From: Candidatus Nealsoniibacteriota bacterium
Lineage (GTDB): Bacteria > Patescibacteriota > Minisyncoccia > Minisyncoccales > PWPS01
Assembly: GCA_003555075.1 (NCBI GenBank)
Contig: PWHW01000002.1
Coordinates: forward strand, 160,210-209,837
Length of the DNA stretch: 49,628 nucleotides
Direction: 5' to 3'
Part shown: positions 39,870-48,581 of the stretch, in pieces
Numbering within the stretch: the stretch's first letter is position 1
How the letters are laid out: the number at the start of each line of letters is the position of its first letter
Translations under genes and position numbers: made by a program
The notes under the pieces: model-generated
What the model saw: only the letters and a program-made list of their open reading frames with translations
What the model was told of the DNA's origin: nothing
Database searches by the model: none

Positions 39870-40915
39870 TGCGCACCATACTCCATATGGACATGGATTG
39901 TTTCTTTGCTCAGATTGAAGAGCGGGAGAGCCCTCATTTCAAAGGAAAGCCTATTGTTGTAGGAGCCGATCCCAGAGAAGGAAGAGGAAGGGGAGTGGTC
40001 TCTACTTGTAATTACGAAGCCCGAAAATACGGAGTGAGATCCGGGATGCCGATCTCAAAAAGTTACCAATTAATTCCTGGTGGCGTATTTCTGCCTGTAA
40101 ATATGGAGTTGTACAAGAAAGTATCGCATTCCATTTTCAAGATAGCGGAAAAATATTCCAAGAAGATTGAGAAAGTATCCCTTGATGAAGCTTATATAGA
40201 TCTCACAGGAAAAGTAGATAGTTTCAAGGAAGCGGAAAAGAAAGGGGGGATTATCAGAGAAGAAGTTTTTGAAAAAGAAAACCTAACATGTACAGTGGGA
40301 ATCGGTGAGAATAAAATGATGGCAAAAATTGCTTGTGAACTTGCAAAGCCGAATGGTCTGATGAGCATTTCTCTTTTTGATTCAAGCGTTGTCTTGTCGG
40401 AGATGGATGTGGAAGTTATTCCAGGAATAGGGCCAAAGACAAAGAAAAAAATAAGTGCATACCTTGACAAAAAAGAGGTAAGGGTAAGGGATGCAAAAAA
40501 GATCACAAAAAGAGAATTTTTGAAATTGCTCGGTAAAAGGGGTGGTGAGTTTTATTATAAATTGCGTGGAAAAGATGATTCTCCGGTGGAAAGCAAGAAA
40601 AAAACGAGATCGATCGGAAAAGAGCACACCTTCAAAAGAGATACAAAGGAGCTTAAAAAGATCATCGAAGTTTTCAAAAGAATGGTGTTTTCAGTGGCCA
40701 AGCGTTCCAATGAAAGAAATATTGCAATAAAAGGCGTTGTTGTTACATGTCGCTATGAGGATTTTAAAACGCACAGCAGACAAACATCGTTTCCTGCCGA
40801 CTTTTACAAGGGGGAGTTTCTTTACAAGAAAAGCCTTCCGTCCTTGTTCGGATTTTTGACGGGAAACAGTAAAAGAATAAGGCTTGTGGGGTTTAGGGCG
40901 AAAATAAAAGAGTGA
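39869..40915 (+). CDS. dinB: DNA polymerase IV (Y family)
   Basis: The ATG at 39869 (MRTILHMDMDCFFAQ) is the natural start, overlapping the tspO stop by one base; the longer track frame is inside tspO. The 348-aa translesion polymerase has MDMDCFF with the catalytic Asp, VVGADPREGRGRGVVSTCNYEARKYGVRSGMPISKSYQL, VSLDEAYIDLT with Asp-Glu, SKI-like VGIGENKMMAKIACELAKPNG, the HhH PGIGPKTKKKI, and the little-finger domain. No beta-clamp motif is obvious at the C-terminus (FRAKIKE). Complete length. Confidence 0.95.
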   Translation: MRTILHMDMDCFFAQIEERESPHFKGKPIVVGADPREGRGRGVVSTCNYEARKYGVRSGMPISKSYQLIPGGVFLPVNMELYKKVSHSIFKIAEKYSKKIEKVSLDEAYIDLTGKVDSFKEAEKKGGIIREEVFEKENLTCTVGIGENKMMAKIACELAKPNGLMSISLFDSSVVLSEMDVEVIPGIGPKTKKKISAYLDKKEVRVRDAKKITKREFLKLLGKRGGEFYYKLRGKDDSPVESKKKTRSIGKEHTFKRDTKELKKIIEVFKRMVFSVAKRSNERNIAIKGVVVTCRYEDFKTHSRQTSFPADFYKGEFLYKKSLPSLFGFLTGNSKRIRLVGFRAKIKE

Positions 40916-40979
40916 AGAAAGAAATTTTACCTATCTTTTGATCTATTATATACTCCGAAAGGCTAACCAATCATACTCT

Positions 40980-42203
40980 ATGGAAAAAATATTAAAAGAT
41001 GTAAAGAAACAAATAAAAAAAGCGGGAAAGGACAGTAAAATTGAAAGGGCAACCATAAAGAGATTGCTTTACCCGGAGCGCATATTGGAGTTCTTCATTC
41101 CAGTCGGAAAGGAAAATTATCTTGCTGCATATCGCGCACAGCATAGCAGTATATTAGGTCCTTATAAGGGCGGCATTAGGTTTCATGAGGACGTAAGCAA
41201 GGATGAGGTGGAGGCACTATCCGTTTTAATGACTCTCAAATGCTCTTTAATAGAGGTTCCTTTCGGAGGTGGAAAAGGGGGTATAAAAATGGATCCCAAG
41301 GAATTCTCAGAAAATGAAATAGAGGAGATATCCAGAAAGTATGTAAGGGGAGCATATCCCATTCTCGGACCGGATACGGATATTCCCGCTCCTGATATGA
41401 ATGCCGGAGAAAAGATCATTTCCATAATGACAGATGAATTTTCCAGGATTTTCGGAGAACCATCTCCGGGATGTTTTACGGGGAAATCACCGGAAGATGG
41501 AGGAGTAGAGGGAAGAGTGGAATCTACCGGATATGGAGGTTTTGCAATATTAAAAGAGCTTTGTAATCTATATAACCTTCATTATCCTCGAATAAATATT
41601 CAGGGGCTTGGCAATGTCGGATCGAACTTTGCTCGTTTTGCCCAAAAGGAAGGTTTTAAAATAACAGCGATCTGTGAACGTGACGGAGGGATGGAGAATC
41701 AAGAAGGAATGGACATGGAGGAAGTATTGGAACAAAAAAAGAAAGGAAAATACCTTCCTTTAAAAGAAGGGGATAAAGAGTTTAATAACAAGGAGTTTCT
41801 TAAAAAAGAGAGTGATATTCTTGTTCTGGCTGCTACCGGAGGCGTGATAACAGAAGAAAATGCGAAAGATGTCAAGGCCAAGTATATCATAAACTTGGCC
41901 AATGGTCCGGTTACAAGAAAGGCGGAAAAGATATTAAGCAAAAGGGGAGTGGTGGTGGTTCCGGATATTCTTGCCAATGCGGGGGGAGTTGCTGCTTCCT
42001 ACTGCGAATGGAAGCAATGCAAAGAAAAAAGAAAATATTCCAGAGAAGAAGTTTATTCTTTTATAGAAAAAACTCTCACCAAAGCCTTTAAAAAGGTGGT
42101 CAATTTACAGCAAGAGAGAGGTGTGAAAAATTTCACACTTTCAAGAGCTGCATTTTCCGTTTCTCTTTTAAACCTTGAAGAAAAAATGAAAAATGACCAA
42201 TAA
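40980..42203 (+). CDS. Glutamate/leucine dehydrogenase family protein
   Basis: The ATG at 40980 (MEKILKDVKKQIKKA) is chosen; the listed ATT-like upstream extension is AT-rich leader. The 407-aa protein has the ELFV dehydrogenase pattern: YRAQHSSILGPYKGGIRFHEDVSKDEVEALSVLMTLKCSLIEVPFGGGKGGI with the catalytic Lys, DIPAPDMNAGEK, the Rossmann motif IQGLGNVGSNFARFA and PDILANAGGVAASYCEW. It most likely deaminates glutamate to 2-oxoglutarate or the reverse; Leu/Phe dehydrogenase is less likely because of the GKGGIKMDP segment. It overlaps xseA by 11 bases. Confidence 0.92.
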   Translation: MEKILKDVKKQIKKAGKDSKIERATIKRLLYPERILEFFIPVGKENYLAAYRAQHSSILGPYKGGIRFHEDVSKDEVEALSVLMTLKCSLIEVPFGGGKGGIKMDPKEFSENEIEEISRKYVRGAYPILGPDTDIPAPDMNAGEKIISIMTDEFSRIFGEPSPGCFTGKSPEDGGVEGRVESTGYGGFAILKELCNLYNLHYPRINIQGLGNVGSNFARFAQKEGFKITAICERDGGMENQEGMDMEEVLEQKKKGKYLPLKEGDKEFNNKEFLKKESDILVLAATGGVITEENAKDVKAKYIINLANGPVTRKAEKILSKRGVVVVPDILANAGGVAASYCEWKQCKEKRKYSREEVYSFIEKTLTKAFKKVVNLQQERGVKNFTLSRAAFSVSLLNLEEKMKNDQ

Positions 42204-43554
42204 TTCCCAGAATCAAAAGAATGTCTTCTCGGAAGAACCTATTTCGGTGTCGGAATACATATCTGTCTTAAATGAGGTTTTATCGCGTTTTGAGGTCAAA
42301 TTAATGGGAGAGGTTTCCGAAGTGAAGAAGGCAAGCAGCGGTCATGTTTATTTCTCACTAAAAGATGAAGAGAGCGGAGATGTGATCAATTGCGTAATAT
42401 GGAGGTCGATATATCGAATGTGTGGAGTCGATCTTGAGGAAGGTATGAAAGTGATCGTTTCCGGGCATGCTGACATATACAGAGTTAGAGGGACGCTTAC
42501 GTTCAAAACAAGGACGGTGGAACCGGCTGGCGAAGGAGCACTAAAGAAAGCTTATGATAAATTAAAGGAGAAATTGAAAAAAGAAGGATTTTTCAGCAAG
42601 GAAAGAAAAAGAAAGCTTCCCGAATATCCTCAAAGAGTGGGCTTGATCACTTCCAAGGAAGGAGCTGCCATTCATGATTTCATGAATAATCTTGGAAAGT
42701 TCGGATTTCATGTTCTTCTCTGCGATTCAAGAGTGGAGGGACAGGAGGCAGTAGAGGATCTTTTGCGGTCGATAAAAGCAATGAAGAAGAAAAATTTGGA
42801 CGTGCTGGTCATCATAAGAGGAGGAGGGTCGTTGCAGTCCCTTATTGCTTTTGACAATGAAAACCTTATTCGTGAGTTGTCCGAGTTTCCCGTACCGGTG
42901 ATTACCGGAATAGGTCACCATGAAGATGTTCCCTTGGTGGCCCTTGCCGCGGATGCGGCCGAGTCCACCCCTACAGGCGTGGCCAATCGACTCTCGGAAG
43001 GATTTGTCAAGGCAAGAGAAGCGGTATATTTCCATGAAAGAAATATAAACAATACTTTCAAAAGCATCTTGCATGAAAAGAATAAGCAGCTTTCCGGTTC
43101 TCTTACAGAGATCACACGTTTTTTCAGAGAATTACTTAAAAAATATAAAGAAAATGAAAGCAGAATAAAGAGAGTTGTTTCCTTGGGCTATCATCTTGCG
43201 GAAAGAAAAAGAGAAGAAATGAATTCTTCGGCAAAGAGGATAGAGAGAGAGTTCTTTCTGGCAATAAGAAAAAAGAAAGAAGAGCGGAGTGAATCAACAA
43301 AGAACATACTATCCTCATTTTTACTCCTATTTAAGAATACGAAAAATAAAATGGAAGAGCATAGCAAAGTGATCATGGCAAATGATCCGAAAAAGCAGCT
43401 GAAATTGGGATATGCTATAATGAAAGGGCAAAGGGGTAAAGTAATAAAAAGCGTTCGCGATGTAAAAAAGGGAGAAGAGACAAAGACCGTTGTCTCCGAC
43501 GGAGAAATAGACTCTCATATTACAAACATTAATAAAAAAAACGACCATGCCTGA
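42193..43554 (+). CDS. xseA: Exodeoxyribonuclease VII large subunit
   Basis: This 453-aa protein has the N-terminal OB fold (SVSEYISVLNEVLSRFEVKLMGEVSEVKKASSGHVYFSLKDE), the nuclease domain with VGLITSKEGAAIHDFMNNL, VIIRGGGSLQSLIAFDNENLIRELSEFPVPVITGIGHHEDVPLVALAADAAESTPTGVA, and a long C-terminal coiled coil followed by the small-subunit-binding end LKLGYAIMKG. With XseB it degrades single-stranded DNA. It overlaps the gdh-like gene by 11 bases and xseB by 8 bases, so the three are translated from one mRNA. Confidence 0.97.
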   Translation: MTNNSQNQKNVFSEEPISVSEYISVLNEVLSRFEVKLMGEVSEVKKASSGHVYFSLKDEESGDVINCVIWRSIYRMCGVDLEEGMKVIVSGHADIYRVRGTLTFKTRTVEPAGEGALKKAYDKLKEKLKKEGFFSKERKRKLPEYPQRVGLITSKEGAAIHDFMNNLGKFGFHVLLCDSRVEGQEAVEDLLRSIKAMKKKNLDVLVIIRGGGSLQSLIAFDNENLIRELSEFPVPVITGIGHHEDVPLVALAADAAESTPTGVANRLSEGFVKAREAVYFHERNINNTFKSILHEKNKQLSGSLTEITRFFRELLKKYKENESRIKRVVSLGYHLAERKREEMNSSAKRIEREFFLAIRKKKEERSESTKNILSSFLLLFKNTKNKMEEHSKVIMANDPKKQLKLGYAIMKGQRGKVIKSVRDVKKGEETKTVVSDGEIDSHITNINKKNDHA

Positions 43555-43780
43555 AGAGAATAACTTGAGTAAGAATCTTGAAAAACTTTCAAAAATAGCG
43601 GATTGGTTTGAGCAAAGAGAAGATATTGATGTCGAGGAGGGATTGAAAAAAGTAAAAGAGGCGGCAAAGATAATAAAAGAAAGTAAGAAGAGATTACAAG
43701 AAATAGAGAACGAATTCGAAGAGGTAAGAAAGGAGTTGAGCGATGAAGAAGGGGAAGATGATAGAAGTGGGCGAGAATAA
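43547..43780 (+). CDS. xseB: Exodeoxyribonuclease VII small subunit
   Basis: This 77-aa helical protein starts inside the end of xseA and matches the small subunit: LEKLSKIADWFEQREDIDVEEGLKKVKEAAKIIKESKKRLQEIENEFEEV, with the typical 'L.LE..L...EeG...i....kLl..c..kl' helix pair partly altered. Multiple copies bind the coiled coil of XseA. The C-terminal tail is acidic. Gene order xseA-xseB is the usual one. Confidence 0.93.
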   Translation: MPEENNLSKNLEKLSKIADWFEQREDIDVEEGLKKVKEAAKIIKESKKRLQEIENEFEEVRKELSDEEGEDDRSGRE

Positions 43781-43830
43781 TCTTGTTTTATAGCCTTAAA
43801 GCAATAAAGCTTTGTTTTTTTACAAGGAAA

Positions 43831-45747
43831 ATGATCGATTTTAACAAGGAATTGAATAAAGAACAATCCAAGGTGGTATACGAGGGTGACGGCCCTTGTC
43901 TTGTTTTAAGTGGTCCGGGAAGCGGAAAGACTCGTACTTTGGTGTATAGGGCCGCATATCTTTTGGAAAAAGGGGTTCCTTCCGATAGAATACTACTTCT
44001 AACTTTTACGAAAAAAGCGGCAGAGGAAATGCTTTCTCGAATAAAAGACATCTCTCCCGATGATCAAAGCGAAATATGCGGAGGCACATTTCATCACGCG
44101 GGCAATCTTTTTTTGAGAGAGTTTGCTTCAAAACTAGGATACTCACCTCACTTTATCATTATTGACAAAGAGGATTCCAAAAGCATTTTATCGGATATCA
44201 TTAAAAAGAGAAAAGAAGAAGGGGTTCCCAAGGCACCGGTAGTGCAAAGTATAATTTCTTTGGCAGTGAATTCAAAGAAAAGAATAGAAGAAGTGCTAGA
44301 AGAGCAATTCTCTTATTTGGATCACGGTATTATGGATGCACTTCTTGATATTCATAAAGAATATGAAGAAAGAAAAAAGGATCAAAATCTCATGGATTAT
44401 GATGATCTTCTTTTAAAATGGAGAGAGCTATTGGAAATACCCGATGTTTTAAAAGTTTTATCAGAAAGATTTCTTTATATTCTAATTGACGAATATCAAG
44501 ATACGAACCTTCTTCAGGACGAAATAGTGCATAAAATGAGTAGTGCTCATGGAAATATTCTTGTTGTGGGGGATGACTCGCAGAGTATATATTCCTTCCG
44601 TGCCGCCAATATAGATAATATCTTGAAATTCTCCGAAAAACATTCTGGCGCAAAGATATTCAAGCTGGAAACCAATTATCGTAGTACTTTTGAGATACTT
44701 GATATGGCCAATAACGCTATTATGAATAATCGCAAGGGGTTCCCCAAGGAACTAAAGAGCGTTAAGGGCGAGGGGAACTTTCCTTGCATAATCCCTTTTT
44801 CAGGAGAAATGGATCAAGCAAGATATATCTCCAACTATCTTATGGAAAATGACAAAGAGGCTCATGATACGGCCATACTTTTTAGAGCTCATTTTCATTC
44901 CGTAGAATTGGAACTCGAACTTGCAAGGAAAAATGTGCCTTATACAATGCGAGGAGGAATGAAGTTTGTTGAGCAGTTTCATGTAAAGGATCTAATGGCT
45001 TTTTTACGTATTTTCTTGAATTTTAGAGACGAATCATCTTTGAAGCGTCTTTTTTTAAGACAAGAGGGAGTTGGGGAGGTTGGGTCTCGCCAAGTTATTG
45101 ATGAGTTTTTGAAGTATAATGGACTACAAGAAGTGCTCAGTAAAAAGAAGACGATACTGGACAATGTATCTTCTTCTCGAAATCGCAAAACACTGGAGAG
45201 ATTGTTCTTTTTAATGGAAGAAGCGGCGGAAAAAGATATAAAAGAAAAGATAAGCGTTTTCAGAAATAATTTTTATGACCAATTTCTCGATCTTTCTTTT
45301 GATAATGCAGGGGAAAGAAAGAATGACCTTAAGAGGATCGAGGAAATGTCTCTCAAGTATGATAGCTTGGAAAGAATGGTCGCTGATTTTTCCTTGAGTG
45401 AAAATTTCAAAAAGGAACGAGAAAACAAGGGAGTTACATTGAGTACGATTCATCAAGCAAAGGGATTGGAATGGAAAAATGTCTTTGTCATTTCCTTGAA
45501 AGAGGGGGATTTTCCTCATTCCAAAGCGATACAAGAAAATCTGATCGAAGAGGAGAGAAGACTTTTCTATGTAGCCATAACAAGATGCAAAGAAAATCTT
45601 TTTCTCACTTATCCCACTTACAGCTTACGAGAAAGAAGAGCATCCTCTCCTTCAAGGTTCTTGCGAGAAATTGATCCCAATCAAGAGGATGAAGATGTGA
45701 TCGATGATGAGATAATTGAAGAGGAAGGAGAGTGGGAGGCTTTTTAA
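43831..45747 (+). CDS. UvrD/PcrA-type DNA helicase
   Basis: The ATG at 43831 (MIDFNKELNKEQ) has a short AAGGA ribosome site and puts the Q motif at the normal place; the track frame starts 48 bases earlier. The 638-aa helicase has Walker A SGPGSGKTR, LLLTFTKKAAEEML, GTFHHAGNLFLR, LIDEYQDTN (II), VVGDDSQSIYSFRAANI (III), NYRS, LSTIHQAKGLEWKNVFVI (V) and LFYVAITRCKENLFLT (VI). It is short for UvrD (about 720 aa), with a reduced 1B/2B region, and has a poly-acidic C-terminal tail. It acts in repair or replication restart. A second UvrD-type protein is at 36146. Confidence 0.94.
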   Translation: MIDFNKELNKEQSKVVYEGDGPCLVLSGPGSGKTRTLVYRAAYLLEKGVPSDRILLLTFTKKAAEEMLSRIKDISPDDQSEICGGTFHHAGNLFLREFASKLGYSPHFIIIDKEDSKSILSDIIKKRKEEGVPKAPVVQSIISLAVNSKKRIEEVLEEQFSYLDHGIMDALLDIHKEYEERKKDQNLMDYDDLLLKWRELLEIPDVLKVLSERFLYILIDEYQDTNLLQDEIVHKMSSAHGNILVVGDDSQSIYSFRAANIDNILKFSEKHSGAKIFKLETNYRSTFEILDMANNAIMNNRKGFPKELKSVKGEGNFPCIIPFSGEMDQARYISNYLMENDKEAHDTAILFRAHFHSVELELELARKNVPYTMRGGMKFVEQFHVKDLMAFLRIFLNFRDESSLKRLFLRQEGVGEVGSRQVIDEFLKYNGLQEVLSKKKTILDNVSSSRNRKTLERLFFLMEEAAEKDIKEKISVFRNNFYDQFLDLSFDNAGERKNDLKRIEEMSLKYDSLERMVADFSLSENFKKERENKGVTLSTIHQAKGLEWKNVFVISLKEGDFPHSKAIQENLIEEERRLFYVAITRCKENLFLTYPTYSLRERRASSPSRFLREIDPNQEDEDVIDDEIIEEEGEWEAF

Positions 45748-45774
45748 CTTCCCTGTTTCAATTTTTCAATTTTT

Positions 45775-45783
45775 TGTTAAAAT
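45775..45783 (+). promoter_or_regulatory. Extended -10 promoter of the small membrane protein gene at 45812
   Basis: TG-T-TAAAAT lies 28 bases before the ATG at 45812. The same 9-mer precedes truB at 49080. Confidence 0.6.
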
Positions 45784-45811
45784 GATTTCATATTAATTAA
45801 CTACTACAAGT

Positions 45812-46054
45812 ATGCAAAACAAAGTATTTCTGACCATTGTGGGCCTCTACTTCTTTCTTTCAGCCATCCTTCACTTTTCGAGAATGGCTTTGGACTTGAA
45901 TATTGATATCGGAGGGTATGAAGTGCCCAGCATAGTGAGCGGTATTTATTTCATTTTTGCCGTTTTCATTGTTTATTGGATCATCAGAGAGATGAAAGAA
46001 AAAAGCAAAGAAGTAAAAGAAGAGACGGAATTAAAGAGGGAAGTAGAGCAATAA
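45812..46054 (+). CDS. Small two-helix membrane protein
   Basis: This 80-aa protein has two membrane helices (about 5-25 and 38-59) with a short loop LNIDIGGYEVPS and a cytoplasmic, highly charged C-terminal helix (REMKEKSKEVKEETELKREVEQ). Family unknown. It has its own extended -10 promoter and precedes the SurA-like gene by 47 bases. Confidence 0.7.
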   Translation: MQNKVFLTIVGLYFFLSAILHFSRMALDLNIDIGGYEVPSIVSGIYFIFAVFIVYWIIREMKEKSKEVKEETELKREVEQ

Positions 46055-46101
46055 GTTCTCAACCTCAAACGTCAATTACAAGTCATTAATTTTTTATTAT
46101 T

Positions 46102-46830
46102 ATGGAGTTTTACAAACAAGTCTGGTTTTGGATAATACTGGCGGCGCTTCTAATAGCAGGAGGAATAATCATTTTTAGGGACGAGATAAGCATAGAGCCG
46201 TCGGTAAAAGAAGAAAATGTTGCGATAAGGGTTGATGGAGAGGTGATCACCAGAGATGAGTTTTCTCATTATGTCGACCATATTGCAGAAGAAAGACAAA
46301 TGACGGGAAGGGAGCTAGACAAGGAGGAAATTTTAGATGAAGCAGTGGATAACGCTATTAAAGAAGTTCTTTTTTCCAGATATATCGAAGAAAAGGGTTA
46401 TGAATTGGAAGAGAAAGAAATAGAGGAGATATATGAGATGGAAAAAATGCAAATGGAGGCTTTCATGCCTGAAGGAGAGGATTTTCCGGAGTTTGAAGAG
46501 GCTAAGGAGCAAATAAAAGAAATGATGAGAGCGGAAAAATTGATAGATGAATATGCGGAAGGTATAGAAATAACAGAAGAAGAACTCAGAGATATGTACG
46601 AGGAGGAAATTGCTTATATGGAGATGCAAGATATGGGCGAAGAGGACATCCCTCCTTTCGAGGAAATAAAAGAGGATATAAAGGAGAATCTTATGATGCA
46701 AAGGGCTGTCATGCTCATTGAGGAGAAGTTGGAGGAACTAAAAGAAGAGGCAGAAATAGAGGTTCTGGTCAGTGTGGATGATATTGACCTTCCCGAAACC
46801 GAAGGGGCACCTGAAGGATTTGAAATGTAA
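46102..46830 (+). CDS. Membrane-anchored SurA/PrsA N-domain-like chaperone without PPIase domain
   Basis: This 242-aa protein has an N-terminal membrane helix (about 8-25) and then the SurA/PrsA-type N domain: VAIRVDGEVITRDEFSHYVDHIAEE, followed by LDEAVDNAIKEVLFSRYIEEKGYELEEKEIEEIYE and a second helical module AKEQIKEMMRAEKLIDEYAEGIEITEEELRDMYEEE, IKEDIKENLMMQRAVMLIEEKLEELKEEAEIEV. No parvulin PPIase domain is present. It probably helps fold secreted proteins at the outer membrane face. Strongly acidic and Met-rich. Confidence 0.78.
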   Translation: MEFYKQVWFWIILAALLIAGGIIIFRDEISIEPSVKEENVAIRVDGEVITRDEFSHYVDHIAEERQMTGRELDKEEILDEAVDNAIKEVLFSRYIEEKGYELEEKEIEEIYEMEKMQMEAFMPEGEDFPEFEEAKEQIKEMMRAEKLIDEYAEGIEITEEELRDMYEEEIAYMEMQDMGEEDIPPFEEIKEDIKENLMMQRAVMLIEEKLEELKEEAEIEVLVSVDDIDLPETEGAPEGFEM

Positions 46831-46903
46831 TTTAAAAAGTAGTAGTTTATGAACATTTCGAATGCAAATAGAAGAGCTTTACTAGATGATTTTTTAGAGT
46901 GTC

Positions 46904-47944
46904 ATGAGTCTTAAAAGAACTTTGTGGATCTCACATTCCGCTCTTTCCGCTTTTGATCGTTGCCCCTACTTATATTATCTTGAGTATATATACAGAAACC
47001 CTCGAACCGGAAGACGAATACAGATCGTCAATCCTTATCTCTCTTTGGGTTCCGCGGTTCATGAGACCATAGAAGGGCTTTCAGAATATTCTCCCAAAGA
47101 AAGAAGTAGAATTTCTTTAAAGGAAAGGTTTGAAAAGATATTTGAGAGTTACAAGGGGGTACAAGGAGGGTTTATTTCAGAAAGGAAAGAAGGGGAGTTT
47201 AAAAAAAGGGGCTTGGAAATGGTGGAAAGAGTTGAGAAAAGTTCCTTTCTTGAGCGTCCATCTGTTGCAACGAAAAGCAATCTTTTGTCAGTTGATCTCA
47301 TGGGAGAAAATGTCAAGCTGGTGGGGAGTATAGATTGGATAGAGGAGCTTCCGGAAGGGGAGGCGCATATAATTGACTTTAAGACCGGTAACAATAAAGA
47401 GAGGAACGGATCATTGCAGCTTCCCATTTATTCTGTTTTGGCAAAAAATAATATACCTCAAAAAATAAAAAAAGTAAGCTATTGGTATCTTCAACATGAT
47501 GATCATCCTGTTTCGCAGGATATAGAGGAAGCGGATAATTATTTGGAATCTTTAAAAGAAAAAGCTTCTGTGATCGAAAAAGCTGTGATTAACGATCATT
47601 TTCCCTGTAGTTATCCCGGGAGATGCTTTGCTTGTAATGATTATGAAAAGATCTTTCAGGGAGAAGCCGAACTTATTTCCTCCAATCAGAATCACAGCAA
47701 GGATGCTTTTTGCGTATTCAAGGAGAATGAGGTCATAGAAAAGATACTTGAAGAAGACTTTTTAGACGAGCGCGAAAAGAAGATGTTCGAAATAAGAGTG
47801 AAGAGAGGTATGGAAACTGCAAGCAAGGAACTTAGGTTGTCAAGAGAAAAAAGTGGTCAAATAGCGGAAAGCATCAAGGAGAAACTAAAGAACAATCTTC
47901 GCCCCAAAGAACTCAAGGTTATTGTTAAGACGTTGAAGGAATAA
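46904..47944 (+). CDS. PD-(D/E)XK nuclease with possible Fe-S site, fused to a sigma-4-like HTH
   Basis: This 346-aa protein has a RecB/Cas4-type nuclease: SHSALSAFDRCPYLYYLEYI, LSLGSAVHETI (His53), GSIDWIEELPEGEAHIIDFKTG (Asp144, Asp158, Lys160) and LQLPIYSVLA. Cys20 plus C235-x5-C241-x2-C244 could bind a [4Fe-4S] cluster as in Cas4 and AddB, though the C-terminal spacing is inverted. Residues about 283-333 (FLDEREKKMFEIRVKRGMETASKELRLSREKSGQIAESIKEKL) read like sigma-70 region 4, a helix-turn-helix. I know no standard name for this domain combination. Its TAA overlaps the ATG of the uracil-DNA glycosylase. Confidence 0.85.
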   Translation: MSLKRTLWISHSALSAFDRCPYLYYLEYIYRNPRTGRRIQIVNPYLSLGSAVHETIEGLSEYSPKERSRISLKERFEKIFESYKGVQGGFISERKEGEFKKRGLEMVERVEKSSFLERPSVATKSNLLSVDLMGENVKLVGSIDWIEELPEGEAHIIDFKTGNNKERNGSLQLPIYSVLAKNNIPQKIKKVSYWYLQHDDHPVSQDIEEADNYLESLKEKASVIEKAVINDHFPCSYPGRCFACNDYEKIFQGEAELISSNQNHSKDAFCVFKENEVIEKILEEDFLDEREKKMFEIRVKRGMETASKELRLSREKSGQIAESIKEKLKNNLRPKELKVIVKTLKE

Positions 47945-48543
47945 TGAAAAAAACAGACCTGCTTTATGAGATAAAAAAAGAGATCGTAGATCTCAAAGAA
48001 TCTCCGTTGTATCAAGAAAGAATAAGAAATAAGGTTTTCCCGGTAATAGGGGAGGGTTGTCATGATGCAGATATTATGTTCGTAGGAGAGGCACCGGGAG
48101 CACGAGAAGCGGCAACAGGAAGACCTTTTTGTGGAAGTGCGGGAATGGTGCTCACTGAAATACTCGAAGCAATCGGAATAGAAAGAAAGAATGTTTATAT
48201 AACCAATATATTAAAGGACAGACCTCCGGGGAATAGAGATCCTTTTTTAGAGGAAATAGAGGTCTATACGCCTTTTTTGGACCGACAAATAAAGATAATA
48301 GAACCAAATATAATTGTTCCCTTGGGAAGATTTGCCGCAAGACATATCTTGGGGAAGTATGAAATAAGGGTGGAACCCTTTTCAATATCAAATATTCATG
48401 GTATAATATACAATGCATCCTCTTCTTATGGGAGCATCAAGATTGTGCCGCTAAAGCATCCGGCGACAGCGGTGTATAATCCCAACAGGAAAAAGGAGCT
48501 TCTTGAGGGGTTTGAATCTCTCAAGAAAATAAAAGGAGGATAA
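47944..48543 (+). CDS. Family 4-type uracil-DNA glycosylase without Fe-S cysteines
   Basis: This 199-aa protein has the family 4 active-site motifs: GEAPGAREAATGRPFCGSAG (48-67), VYITNILKDRPPGNRDP, and the HP motif KHPATAV (His172). Classical family 4 enzymes bind a [4Fe-4S] cluster through four cysteines. Compared from memory with Thermus UDG, the N-terminal CxxC region reads SPLYQER, the KCRPP cysteine is Asp92, and the cysteine of the following helix is Tyr108. Only Cys39 and Cys63 remain, at other positions. The enzyme would remove uracil from DNA. It is coupled to the nuclease-HTH gene by a one-base overlap. Confidence 0.88.
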   Translation: MKKTDLLYEIKKEIVDLKESPLYQERIRNKVFPVIGEGCHDADIMFVGEAPGAREAATGRPFCGSAGMVLTEILEAIGIERKNVYITNILKDRPPGNRDPFLEEIEVYTPFLDRQIKIIEPNIIVPLGRFAARHILGKYEIRVEPFSISNIHGIIYNASSSYGSIKIVPLKHPATAVYNPNRKKELLEGFESLKKIKGG

Positions 48544-48564
48544 AAAGTTCTTTTAAAAACAAAC

Positions 48565-48575
48565 AAAGGAGGTGA
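48565..48575 (+). promoter_or_regulatory. Perfect Shine-Dalgarno sequence setting a TTG start
   Basis: AAAGGAGGTGA complements the 16S rRNA 3' end over almost its full length and lies 6 bases before TTG at 48582. Confidence 0.85.
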
Positions 48576-48581
48576 AAGAAG

